Assembly (NCBI RefSeq): GCF_900111835.1
Contig: NZ_FOJP01000014.1
Location: 62,001-126,000 of the forward strand
Source of the DNA: Metapseudomonas otitidis
GTDB taxonomy: Bacteria > Pseudomonadota > Gammaproteobacteria > Pseudomonadales > Pseudomonadaceae
Direction: 5' to 3'
Length of the DNA stretch: 64,000 bases
Part shown: one piece after another, positions 50,490 through 57,369 of the stretch
How the letters are laid out: every line of letters begins with the position of its first letter
Position numbering within the stretch: position 1 is the stretch's first letter
Notes under the pieces: model-generated
Seen by the model: the letters and a program-made list of their open reading frames with translations, nothing else
What the model was told of the DNA's origin: nothing
The model's database searches: none
Position numbers and translations under genes: made by a program

Positions 50490-51688
50490 CGCGGCGCATC
50501 GGCCGACTCGCCGCACTGCTGGCCGGCCTCGGGCTGGTCGGCAGCGCCCTGGCGCAGGACTGGGCCTGGCCACTGCCCAGCCACGTACCCGCGCCCCGCG
50601 TACCGGCGGACAACCCCATGAGCGCCGCCAAGGTGGAGCTGGGCCGCCGGCTGTTCTACGACCCGCGCCTCTCCGGCAACGGCACCCTCGCCTGCGCCGG
50701 CTGCCACCTGCAGGCCAAGGCCTTCAGCGACCGCACACCGCGCTCCACCGGCAGCGCCGGCGCCCTCACCCACCGCAACGCACCGGGCCTGGCCAACGTG
50801 GCCTGGAACGCCACCTACAACTGGGCCAACCCGGCCGTGGTGTCCCTGGAGCGGCAGATGGAAGGCCCGCTGTTCGGCGACGACCCGGTGGAGATGGGGG
50901 TGAACGACAGCAACCGCGCCACCATCCTCCAGCGCCTGCGGGACGAGCCGCTGTACCCGCCGCTGTTCGCCCAGGCGTTCCCCGATAGCCCCGAGCCCAT
51001 CAGCATGGCCTCGGTGATCCGCGCCATCGCCGCCTTCGAGCGCACCCTGCTGGCGGTGGACAGCCGTTACGACCGCTATCTGCAAGGCCGCCTGCAACTC
51101 ACAGCCGCGGAAAAGCGCGGCATGGAGCTGTTCTTCGGCGAACGCGCCGAATGCCACCACTGCCACGGCAGCTTCAACTTCAACGACCAGGTGGTGCATG
51201 CCCGCACCCGCGAGGTGGAAACGCCCTTCCACAACACCGGGCTCTACAACCTGGACGACCAGGGCACCTACCCCTTCCCCAACCGGGGCGTGTTCGAGCT
51301 GACCGCCCAGGCCCAGGACATGGGCGCCTTCCGCGCCCCCAGCCTGCGCAACGTGGCACTGACCGCGCCCTACTTCCACGACGGCAGCGCCGCCACCCTG
51401 CGCGAGGTGCTGCGCATCTACTCGGCCGGCGGCCGCGACATCCCCGAGGGGCCGCTGAAGGGCGATGGCCGGCGCAACCCGCACAAGAGCGGGCTGATCG
51501 CCCGCATCGACCTCAGCGAGGCCGAGCTGGACGACCTCGAAGCCTTCCTCGGCAGCCTCACCGACCTGAGCCTGCCCCATGACCCCCGCTACGCCGACCC
51601 CTGGCCGGCGGGCTACCGGTTCCAACCCACCCACACCCAGGAGGCTGCGCACCGAGAAACCGCCCACCGTTCCACCTCACAACCCTGA
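50486..51688 (+). CDS. mbnH: MbnH, diheme cytochrome c peroxidase-like enzyme
   Basis: This 400-residue protein has a signal peptide (MTRRIGRLAALLAGLGLVGSALA). It contains two c-type heme sites, CAGCH (70-74) and CHHCH (223-227), in the order and spacing of the bacterial diheme peroxidase/MauG superfamily. FRAPSLRNVALTAPYFHDGS is the conserved second-domain block. MbnH proteins modify a Trp of the partner MbnP to kynurenine. The start at 50486 overlaps the mbnP stop (ATGA), as expected for an obligate pair. The last 25 residues after PWPAGY are low-complexity His/Thr/Glu and may be disordered. Confidence 0.92.
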   Translation: MTRRIGRLAALLAGLGLVGSALAQDWAWPLPSHVPAPRVPADNPMSAAKVELGRRLFYDPRLSGNGTLACAGCHLQAKAFSDRTPRSTGSAGALTHRNAPGLANVAWNATYNWANPAVVSLERQMEGPLFGDDPVEMGVNDSNRATILQRLRDEPLYPPLFAQAFPDSPEPISMASVIRAIAAFERTLLAVDSRYDRYLQGRLQLTAAEKRGMELFFGERAECHHCHGSFNFNDQVVHARTREVETPFHNTGLYNLDDQGTYPFPNRGVFELTAQAQDMGAFRAPSLRNVALTAPYFHDGSAATLREVLRIYSAGGRDIPEGPLKGDGRRNPHKSGLIARIDLSEAELDDLEAFLGSLTDLSLPHDPRYADPWPAGYRFQPTHTQEAAHRETAHRSTSQP

Positions 51689-51743
51689 CGGCGTTGCCGT
51701 CGAACGACGTTCCTTTCATTGCTGATCCACAAGGAGAAACCCC

Positions 51744-51839
51744 ATGAACATCAAGATCGCCAGCAAGAAAACCCTCACCGTCGCCGGTCGTGCCGGTGCC
51801 TGCTGTGGTGCCTGCTGCGCCCCGCTCGGGGTGAACTGA
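51744..51839 (+). CDS. mbnA: Methanobactin precursor peptide MbnA
   Basis: This 31-codon gene has an ideal ribosome site (AAGGAG, 7 bases before ATG). The leader MNIKIASKKTLTVAGR matches the MbnA pattern M-x-(I/V)-K-I-x-x-K-K-x-L-x-V-x-G-R known from methanotroph precursors. The core after GR is AGACCGACCAPLGVN with Cys at 20, 21, 24 and 25. MbnB and MbnC change selected core cysteines into an oxazolone plus thioamide, giving a ligand for Cu(I). By spacing I expect Cys 21 and Cys 25 to be changed, leaving Cys 20 and 24 (inference). It lies 55 bases after mbnH and before mbnB and is too short to be found by most gene callers. Confidence 0.95.
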   Translation: MNIKIASKKTLTVAGRAGACCGACCAPLGVN

Positions 51840-51844
51840 GCCCC

Positions 51845-51875
51845 ACCCACGCCGGCGCCTGGCGCCGGCGTGGGT
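51845..51875 (+). terminator. Hairpin between mbnA and mbnB
   Basis: ACCCACGCCGGCGCC (51845-51859) and GGCGCCGGCGTGGGT (51861-51875) are perfect complements around a single T, so a stem of about 13-14 bp forms with a tight loop. It starts 5 bases after the mbnA stop. There is no T-run, so it probably protects the mbnA message and lets only part of the transcripts continue into mbnBCM, giving more precursor than enzyme. Confidence 0.8.
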
Positions 51876-51893
51876 TCCCGACAAGGAGGAACC

Positions 51894-52706
51894 ATGCGCC
51901 TGGGATTCAACTTCACCCTCGGGGAAACCACGCCCCTGGTCCATCGCCTGCTGGCCGAAGGGCGGATCGATTATGTGGAACTGCTGATCGACAACTTCCT
52001 CACCCTCGACGCGGACACCCTGGCCGGGGCCTTCGACGCGCCGATGGGGTTCCACATCATGTTCTCGCGGTTCATCGAGGCCGACGCCGCCAGCCTGGAC
52101 GACATGGCCCAGCGCCTACGCACGCTGATCGACCGGGTCAAGCCGCTGTACGTCTCCGATCATGTCGCCCGCTTCAGCCACGAGGGGCGCCAGCTCTACC
52201 ACCTGGCCGAGATCGACTACCAGGCCGACTACGCCCGCGTGCGCGACGCCGTGGACGCCTGGCAGCAGCGCCTGGGCTGCCAGCTGCTGCTGGAGAACTA
52301 CCCGTCCATCCTCGAAGGCGGCCACGACGCGCCGGCCTTCTTCGAGCGGCTGTGCCGGGAGACCGGTGCGGGGGTGCTGTTCGACATCTCCAACGCGGTG
52401 TGCGCCCACCTCAACTGCGGCGTGCCCCTGGAGGCCTGGCTGCCGGTGATCGACGCCTCCCGGCACTTCCACGTCGCCGGCTACAACCTGTCGATCCTCC
52501 AGCCGCACCTGGTGCTGGACACCCACGACCGCCCGCTGTCGGACGAAACCCTGGCCTTCATCGAAACCTGGCGCGAGCGCTTCGACAGCCCCGGCGCCAC
52601 CCTCACCTACGAGCGTGACGACGCCTTCGTGCAGCGCGAGATCGACAGCGACCTGGCCTGCCTGCGCACGCTGTTCGCCCGACCGGAGGTGCGCCGCCAT
52701 GGCTGA
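51894..52706 (+). CDS. mbnB: MbnB, DUF692 iron enzyme of methanobactin synthesis
   Basis: This 270-residue DUF692 TIM-barrel protein has likely metal ligands in GFHIMFSRF (His), YVSDHVARFSHEG (His), LLLENYPSILEGG (Glu), VLFDISNAVCAHLN (Asp/His), HFHVAGYNL (His), VLDTHDRPLSDE (Asp/His) and TLTYERDD (Glu). Together with MbnC it oxidises core cysteines of MbnA to oxazolone/thioamide pairs with iron and oxygen. The ATG at 51894 has AAGGAGG just upstream. It overlaps mbnC by 8 bases. Confidence 0.95.
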   Translation: MRLGFNFTLGETTPLVHRLLAEGRIDYVELLIDNFLTLDADTLAGAFDAPMGFHIMFSRFIEADAASLDDMAQRLRTLIDRVKPLYVSDHVARFSHEGRQLYHLAEIDYQADYARVRDAVDAWQQRLGCQLLLENYPSILEGGHDAPAFFERLCRETGAGVLFDISNAVCAHLNCGVPLEAWLPVIDASRHFHVAGYNLSILQPHLVLDTHDRPLSDETLAFIETWRERFDSPGATLTYERDDAFVQREIDSDLACLRTLFARPEVRRHG

Positions 52707-53268
52707 CCAGCCGCGCACCGACAGCCAGTTGCTGGCGGCCCTCTACCAACCGGCCCGCCAGGGCGACTACCCCCGCGACTCCCGCGCCTTCGTGCGCATC
52801 GACACCAGCTTGCGGGTCTACTGGCACAGCCTGTTCGACATCTGCCCCGGCCTGCTGGCGCTCTCCGGCCCCGATGGCCTGGCGATCTTCCGCCCGTTCA
52901 TGGCCTGGGCGGTGGAACAGGGCTGCTCGTTCAACTGGGCCTGGTACCTGTGGGTGGACGTGTGGCTGCAGCAGTCGGCATTCCGCGATGCCGTGGACGA
53001 TGAGTTGCGCTACAGCCTGATGGCCGCCTCCGCCGCCCGCTGGGCCACCGGTGACCGCTCCCGCCAGCGCGGCATCGTGCTCGGCAGCGCCGCCCTGCCC
53101 GACCTGGTATGCGGCTGGAAGGCCAGCAGCCTGGAGGCCGGCCGCCAGGTCGAGCGCTTCGAGCTGGAGGAGCCCCTGCCCGCACCCGCTGCCGCCTTCG
53201 GCTACTTCACCAGCGCCACCGGCGACCTCTCCGACGGGTTCCCCGGATGGACCGACCTGCCCCGTTGA
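52699..53268 (+). CDS. mbnC: MbnC, partner subunit of MbnB
   Basis: This 189-residue protein contains the MbnC core: PRDSRAFVRIDTSLRVYWHSLFDICPGLLAL (about 24-54, read in parts), FRPFMAWAVEQGCSFNWAWYLWVDVWLQQSA, and RWATGDRSRQRGIVLGSAALPDLVCGWKAS. It binds MbnB and presents the MbnA leader. It has no known catalytic residues of its own. It overlaps mbnB by 8 bases and the transporter gene by 22 bases. A second homologue lies at 61475-62026. Confidence 0.93.
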   Translation: MADQPRTDSQLLAALYQPARQGDYPRDSRAFVRIDTSLRVYWHSLFDICPGLLALSGPDGLAIFRPFMAWAVEQGCSFNWAWYLWVDVWLQQSAFRDAVDDELRYSLMAASAARWATGDRSRQRGIVLGSAALPDLVCGWKASSLEAGRQVERFELEEPLPAPAAAFGYFTSATGDLSDGFPGWTDLPR

Positions 53269-54542
53269 TCAGCCGGTTCTGGCACGGCTACCTGGCCCTG
53301 CTGCTGGCCTTTGCCGCCGGCCAGCTGGGGCCGCAGATCGACCTGGCGGTGCTGGCCCGGGCCGGCGACGACGGCCAGGCCGGCCTGTATGCACTGCTCA
53401 CCCGCCTGGCACTGCTGGAACTGGTGGTCACCATGGCCCTGGGCACCGCGCTGTCGGTGATGGCCAGCCAGGCCCAGCGCGCGGGCCGGCACGGGGAAGG
53501 ACTGCGTCCGGCCCTGGTGCTGGCAGGAGCGCTGGGGGTGCCCCTGGGCCTGCTCGGCGCCCTGGCCGGCCTGGGGTTGTTGCCGATGCTGCTGCACAGC
53601 AAGGCGGCGCAGTTGCCCGAGGTGATGGCGGCGCTGCCCTGGTTCTTCCTCGCCACGCCCCTGCGCCTGCTCAACGGCTGCGCCGGCCTGTTGCTCCACG
53701 CCCGTGGCGAGGGCCGCCAGGCGCTGCGCATCAAGGGCGTCGAGCTGCTGGCACGGCTGGTGCTGGACCTGGCGCTGGTCCTGGGGTTGGGTGCGGGCCT
53801 CTCGGGCTGCTTCATCGCCGGCCTGTTGCTGAACCTCGGCACCTGCGCCTGGCTGTTGCGCCACCTGGCCCGCGCCTCCCCGGGCCAACCGTGGCGCCCT
53901 CGGTGGGCCTGGTGCCGGCAGGCGCTGCTGCACAGCGGCTGGGAAAGCCAGCGGGTGCTGGCGATCCAGGCCTTCGGCCTGGCGGCGGTGACGCTGGTGG
54001 CCATGGACCGCCCCTGGCCGGAGTCCGCCGGGCGACTGGATGGGTTCTCCACCGTGCTCACCCTGGGGATGCTGGTGCTGTCGCCGCTCAACGCCCTGCT
54101 GCGCTTTCTCGCCCTGCGCCTGGCTGCGGGTGACCCGGTGGCGATTCGCGATGAAGTGCAGCGGCGGGCGCTGCCCGTCGCTGCCGTGGCATCGGTGGGC
54201 CTGCTGCTGGCAACGCAGGCCCTCGGCCAGCTCTACGGGCAATCGGGCCCCTGGTGGACGGCCGGCCTGCTGCTGCTCGCGCTGTCCCTGCCGCTGCGGG
54301 TGCTGGGCAACCTCCAGCGCGCCCAGTACCAGGCGGCCGGGCGCTTCGCCGAGGTCGGCCGGCTGGAGGCCGCTGCCCTGTGGCTGGTCGGCCTGCCGGT
54401 GCTGCTGGCGGGCCTGGCGCTGGACTGCCCACCCCTGGCCTATGCCTACCTGCTGCTGCCCGAACTGTGCGTGATCACGGGTCTGCACAGCAGGAAGGCC
54501 TGGGCCAGCCTGGCAGGGCCTGGCGAACACCCCGAGGGTTGA
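53247..54542 (+). CDS. mbnM: MATE-family exporter (MbnM)
   Basis: This membrane protein of about 431 residues has around 12 helices in two similar halves (YLALLLAFAAGQLGPQIDLAVLAR early, LLLALSLPLRVLGNLQRAQYQAAG in the second half). This is the pattern of MATE multidrug and small-molecule exporters. In methanobactin operons a MATE protein exports the finished peptide. The ATG at 53247 lies inside mbnC, and an in-frame TTG at 53265 overlapping the mbnC stop is an alternative start. It is the last gene, and a hairpin overlaps its stop. Confidence 0.88.
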   Translation: MDRPAPLISRFWHGYLALLLAFAAGQLGPQIDLAVLARAGDDGQAGLYALLTRLALLELVVTMALGTALSVMASQAQRAGRHGEGLRPALVLAGALGVPLGLLGALAGLGLLPMLLHSKAAQLPEVMAALPWFFLATPLRLLNGCAGLLLHARGEGRQALRIKGVELLARLVLDLALVLGLGAGLSGCFIAGLLLNLGTCAWLLRHLARASPGQPWRPRWAWCRQALLHSGWESQRVLAIQAFGLAAVTLVAMDRPWPESAGRLDGFSTVLTLGMLVLSPLNALLRFLALRLAAGDPVAIRDEVQRRALPVAAVASVGLLLATQALGQLYGQSGPWWTAGLLLLALSLPLRVLGNLQRAQYQAAGRFAEVGRLEAAALWLVGLPVLLAGLALDCPPLAYAYLLLPELCVITGLHSRKAWASLAGPGEHPEG

Positions 54543-54556
54543 GCCCCTCGGCTCAA
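54539..54556. terminator. Shared terminator hairpin of mbnM and the convergent gene
   Basis: TTGAGCC (54539-54545), loop CCTC, GGCTCAA (54550-54556) are perfectly paired. The left arm contains the mbnM stop (54540-54542) and the right arm contains the stop of the minus-strand gene (54553-54555), so one hairpin serves both strands. Confidence 0.6.
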
Positions 54557-54861
54557 GGCTCGCGGCGCTCCATGGCCTGGGGTGACTTGATGACGCCAGC
54601 CAGGTTGCCGTGGCCGTAGCCCTGTTCCCGGTCGGAGCGGGCGCCCCGCCAGCGCCAGAAGCGCTCGTGGAAGTAGAACGCCACGGTGTTGCAGGCGGGT
54701 TCGATCAGGGCGATCAGCCCGCCCTGCAGCGCGCTCCCGGTCAAGGCGTAGGCCACGCAGAAGGCGATGCTGAAGTGCAGCACGGCGAAGCTGAGGGTCT
54801 TCACCAAGGGCTGCTCCGCCCCGCTGGAATGGCCGCAGCAGCCCGGCAGTCCGCGCTTCAT
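54553..54861 (-). CDS. DUF2061 membrane protein
   Basis: This 102-residue protein has two hydrophobic segments (TLSFAVLHFSIAFCVAYALTG and GGLIALIEPACNTVAFYFHERFW), matching DUF2061, where a conserved E-P..N...YY.HE-type end follows the second helix. An N-terminal GCCGHSSG stretch with paired Cys and a His is added here and may bind a metal (inference). It lies tail to tail with mbnM. Its ATG overlaps the stop of a 27-codon frame (ATGA), suggesting coupled translation. Confidence 0.78.
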   Translation of the reverse strand: MKRGLPGCCGHSSGAEQPLVKTLSFAVLHFSIAFCVAYALTGSALQGGLIALIEPACNTVAFYFHERFWRWRGARSDREQGYGHGNLAGVIKSPQAMERREP

Positions 54862-54941
54862 CGCTTGGCCTCCAGGCCGGGTGCCATGACATGCCCGGGG
54901 ACGGGGACGGTGTGGGGCGTTAGCGTGTGGCGCTCGATCAT
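54858..54941 (-). CDS. Possible 27-residue peptide coupled to the DUF2061 gene
   Basis: ATG at 54941 is preceded by AGGAGCACCGAG. The frame MIERHTLTPHTVPVPGHVM... ends EAKR with its TGA overlapping the DUF2061 ATG by the ATGA pattern. It contains three His and many Pro. It may be a short leader whose translation drives the next gene, or a small peptide in its own right. Nothing similar is known to me. Confidence 0.45.
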   Translation of the reverse strand: MIERHTLTPHTVPVPGHVMAPGLEAKR

Positions 54942-54960
54942 CTCGGTGCTCCTGTGCAGT

Positions 54961-54978
54961 GCCCCGCCGCAGCGGGGC
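54961..54978 (-). terminator. Hairpin downstream of the 49-residue gene
   Basis: GCCCCGC (54961-54967), loop CGCA, GCGGGGC (54972-54978) pair perfectly. It lies 6 bases past the stop of the 49-residue gene and before the ribosome site of the 27-residue frame, so it may separate the two or attenuate the second. Confidence 0.5.
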
Positions 54979-54984
54979 ATCGGC

Positions 54985-55134
54985 TCATTGCGGGGTGGTG
55001 GAGGCGTCGTCGCCCTGGATGTCGGGATCGTCCGGCAGGGCCTCGGGTTCCGGGTCCTGCTGGATGGGCCAGGTGGCGGTCTCGTCCTCCGGCCGGTGGG
55101 TGTCGTTGCTGGGGGTTTCCGTTTGGTTGTGCAT
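54985..55134 (-). CDS. Small acidic protein (49 residues)
   Basis: ATG at 55134 is preceded by CCGGAGAGCAGGCC. The product MHNQTETPSNDTHRPEDE continues with EPEALPDDPDIQGDDAS and ends TTPQ. It is strongly acidic, without Cys, membrane segments or signal. This composition resembles small disordered stress proteins that some Pseudomonas keep near catalase-type genes (inference). The start lies at the edge of an AT-rich gap shared with the divergent 85-residue gene. Confidence 0.6.
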   Translation of the reverse strand: MHNQTETPSNDTHRPEDETATWPIQQDPEPEALPDDPDIQGDDASTTPQ

Positions 55135-55368
55135 GGCCTGCTCTCCGGAATCTGTTCTGGTTTCGTGTGAACACGGCAGAACAAGTTCAGGTGAAAGGCC
55201 GAATGGTGCAACGCGTTATACACAGCCAATGAAACGAGAACTTCCGTACAACAAAAACGAAGCCAGACGGCTATAACCAAGCCCAACTAACCAGACTTTC
55301 AACAGACAACTTTCCCAGTCTTCGAATTGCTGCTTCGCGCAACTTCCCTACGCATCAGCTGGCCAGTA

Positions 55369-55396
55369 TTGAAATACCGCTGCGTCTTGCTAAGTT
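55369..55396 (+). promoter_or_regulatory. Sigma-70-type promoter
   Basis: TTGAAA (55369-55374), a 16-base spacer and TAAGTT (55391-55396) lie 32 bases upstream of the 85-residue gene. The remaining 55135-55368 part of the gap is AT-rich and otherwise featureless. Confidence 0.5.
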
Positions 55397-55427
55397 CCGC
55401 TTCGGATCATTGACAGAAGGAGTTGCC

Positions 55428-55685
55428 ATGAACTGGCTGGTCACCTACCTGATGCACGGCGAGCGCCGTACGCTGCTGATGAAGTCCCGCTCCACGCCCA
55501 CCCTGAAGGCGCTGGCATTTGCCATCCAGGATCTCGAATTTCCTGGAGCGCCCCGTCCTTCAAGGTCCAGCGCGGCCATGGCGGCCTGGCTGGAAGAGGT
55601 CGGTATCACCGTGCTGAATATCGCGCCGCAGAAGAAACCCCTGCTTCCCATGCGCCCGCAGTCGTTCCACCTGAACCGCGCGTGA
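55428..55685 (+). CDS. Small hypothetical protein (85 residues)
   Basis: ATG at 55428 has AAGGAGTTGCC upstream and a good promoter before it. The protein starts MNWLVTYLMHGERRTLLMKS and has a basic, mixed helix/strand pattern (TLKALAFAIQDLEFPG, AAWLEEVGITVLNIAPQ) without signal or membrane segment. I do not recognise the family. It lies 182 bases before the manganese catalase gene on the same strand. Confidence 0.7.
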   Translation: MNWLVTYLMHGERRTLLMKSRSTPTLKALAFAIQDLEFPGAPRPSRSSAAMAAWLEEVGITVLNIAPQKKPLLPMRPQSFHLNRA

Positions 55686-55867
55686 TGCAACGTGTCGGCG
55701 TCGCCGCCCTTGAAAAATGAGGGCGGCGTTCCGTCCGCAAATGCAACTTTCCAAGTCGACCGTTCGAAACTTTCGTTGAACATCCCCGGCAACATCCGGT
55801 TCTTCCCTAGTGAGTGGCCCATGGCCCGTCGCGCTATCAGGTCACGATCAACTCGAGGAGAACTTTC

Positions 55868-56752
55868 ATGTTCGTTCACAACAAGCGGTTGCAATACACC
55901 GTTCGGGTTTCGGCCCCCAATCCCGGACTGGCGAATCTGCTGCTGGAACAGTTCGGCGGTCCCCAGGGCGAACTCGCCGCGGCCATGCGCTACTTCACCC
56001 AGGCCCTGAACGAGGACGACGCCGGCCGCAAGGACCTGCTGCTGGACATCGCCACCGAGGAGCTGAGCCACCTGGAGGTGATCGGTTCCATCGTTGGAAT
56101 GCTCAACAAGGGCGCCAAGGGCGACCTGGCCGAAGGCATCGAGGCAGAAGCCGACCTGTACCGCTCCCTGACCGGCGCCGGCAACGACTCCCACGTCACC
56201 AGCCTGCTGTATGGCGGCGGGCCGGCGCTGACCAACTCGGCCGGTGTGCCCTGGTCGGCGGCCTACATCGACTCCATCGGCGAGCCGACGGCCGACTTCC
56301 GCTCCAACATCGCGGCCGAGGCGCGGGCCAAGATCATCTACGAGCGGCTGATCAACGTCACCGACGATCCCGGCATCAAGGAAGCCCTTGGCTTTCTCAT
56401 GACCCGCGAGCTGGCCCACCAGAAGTCCTTCGAGAAGGCGCTGCATTCGATCCAGCCGAACTTCCCCCAGGGCAAGCTGCCGGGCATGCCAGCCTTCACC
56501 AGCGTGTACTTCAACCTGTCCCAGGGCGAAGGCGACTGCCGGGGGCCGTGGAACCGCGGAGACGAATGGACCTTCGTCGAGGCGCCGGAGCCGGCCGTGG
56601 ACGGTGGCGATGGCCTGCCGAGCGTGAACCTGCCCGACAGCCAGCGGGCCACGCTGGAGCAGATGCGCGAGCGCACCGCCTCGGACCCGAGCCGTGACTC
56701 CATCACCGGCGCGGACCTGGGCTCGGGCGTGGTCATTCGCCCGGCCAACTAG
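55868..56752 (+). CDS. Manganese catalase
   Basis: This 294-residue non-heme catalase breaks down hydrogen peroxide with a dimanganese centre. The ferritin-like four-helix bundle shows ligand motifs QGELAAAMRYFTQ (Glu), LLDIATEELSHLEVI (ExxH), and FLMTRELAHQKSF (ExxH). NLLLEQFGGPQGEL is the typical opening. The C-terminal RASDPS-type tail (TASDPSRDSITGADLG) is also family-like. The ATG at 55868 has GAGGAGAAC upstream. This enzyme is often expressed in stationary phase, but the sequence gives no direct proof here. Confidence 0.92.
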   Translation: MFVHNKRLQYTVRVSAPNPGLANLLLEQFGGPQGELAAAMRYFTQALNEDDAGRKDLLLDIATEELSHLEVIGSIVGMLNKGAKGDLAEGIEAEADLYRSLTGAGNDSHVTSLLYGGGPALTNSAGVPWSAAYIDSIGEPTADFRSNIAAEARAKIIYERLINVTDDPGIKEALGFLMTRELAHQKSFEKALHSIQPNFPQGKLPGMPAFTSVYFNLSQGEGDCRGPWNRGDEWTFVEAPEPAVDGGDGLPSVNLPDSQRATLEQMRERTASDPSRDSITGADLGSGVVIRPAN

Positions 56753-56898
56753 TGTGGAAGCTTCCCCGTGCACGGCTTGGCGGCCTGTGTACGGGGCTTT
56801 TTGACCGATTCGCTTTCATGCAGGGCTCGCTGTTTCACAACGGCGACACTCTGCTAGCATTGCCCCCCAGCCCGACCCAACCAGCCCGAAGCCCGCTG

Positions 56899-57285
56899 AT
56901 GAACATGGCCCGCCGACACCGCTCGCTGATCGCCTGGATGCTGTATTTCAGCATCCTGTTCGGCGCGCTCGCCTGCGCGGTGGGTCACGGGCAGATGGCC
57001 GGCCTCACCCTGAGCGGCCTCGACGGGCAGTTCTGCTCCCTGGACGATGCCAGCGGCAGCAGCAAGAGCCTCGGCGACATGGGCGTGGTCGGCGGCAACC
57101 TGGTCTCCGGTTCGGGTTGTGCACTGAGCTCCAGCTTCGGTGCCCTCCTCCTCGCGGCGTTCTTCGGCCTGCTCGCCCTGCTGGGGCCCAGCCGCCACTG
57201 GCCGGTGCCCGAGCCGGTCCACCGCCATCCTCCTCGGCGAGCCTGGGTGCTCGCCAACCCCCGCGCCTCCCCGCTGTTCGCCTGA
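56899..57285 (+). CDS. DUF2946-like membrane protein (first of two)
   Basis: This protein of about 128 residues has an N-terminal helix (LIAWMLYFSILFGALACAVG), a middle part with two Cys (GQFCSLDD, GSGCALS) and a second helix (FGALLLAAFFGLLALLGP), followed by a Pro/Arg-rich tail. The layout is like DUF2946 proteins, which occur next to TonB receptors and metal-uptake genes. The start is uncertain: ATG at 56899 or 56905, both with weak ribosome sites. It precedes a PepSY protein and a TonB receptor. Confidence 0.6.
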   Translation: MNMARRHRSLIAWMLYFSILFGALACAVGHGQMAGLTLSGLDGQFCSLDDASGSSKSLGDMGVVGGNLVSGSGCALSSSFGALLLAAFFGLLALLGPSRHWPVPEPVHRHPPRRAWVLANPRASPLFA

Positions 57286-57369
57286 CCCATCGGCCTCACT
57301 GGCCGTTGCCTGACCCTGCGAACCGTTTGTGCCGGCCTGTCCGGCAAGTCGTGGCCTGGAGGCCCGAAG

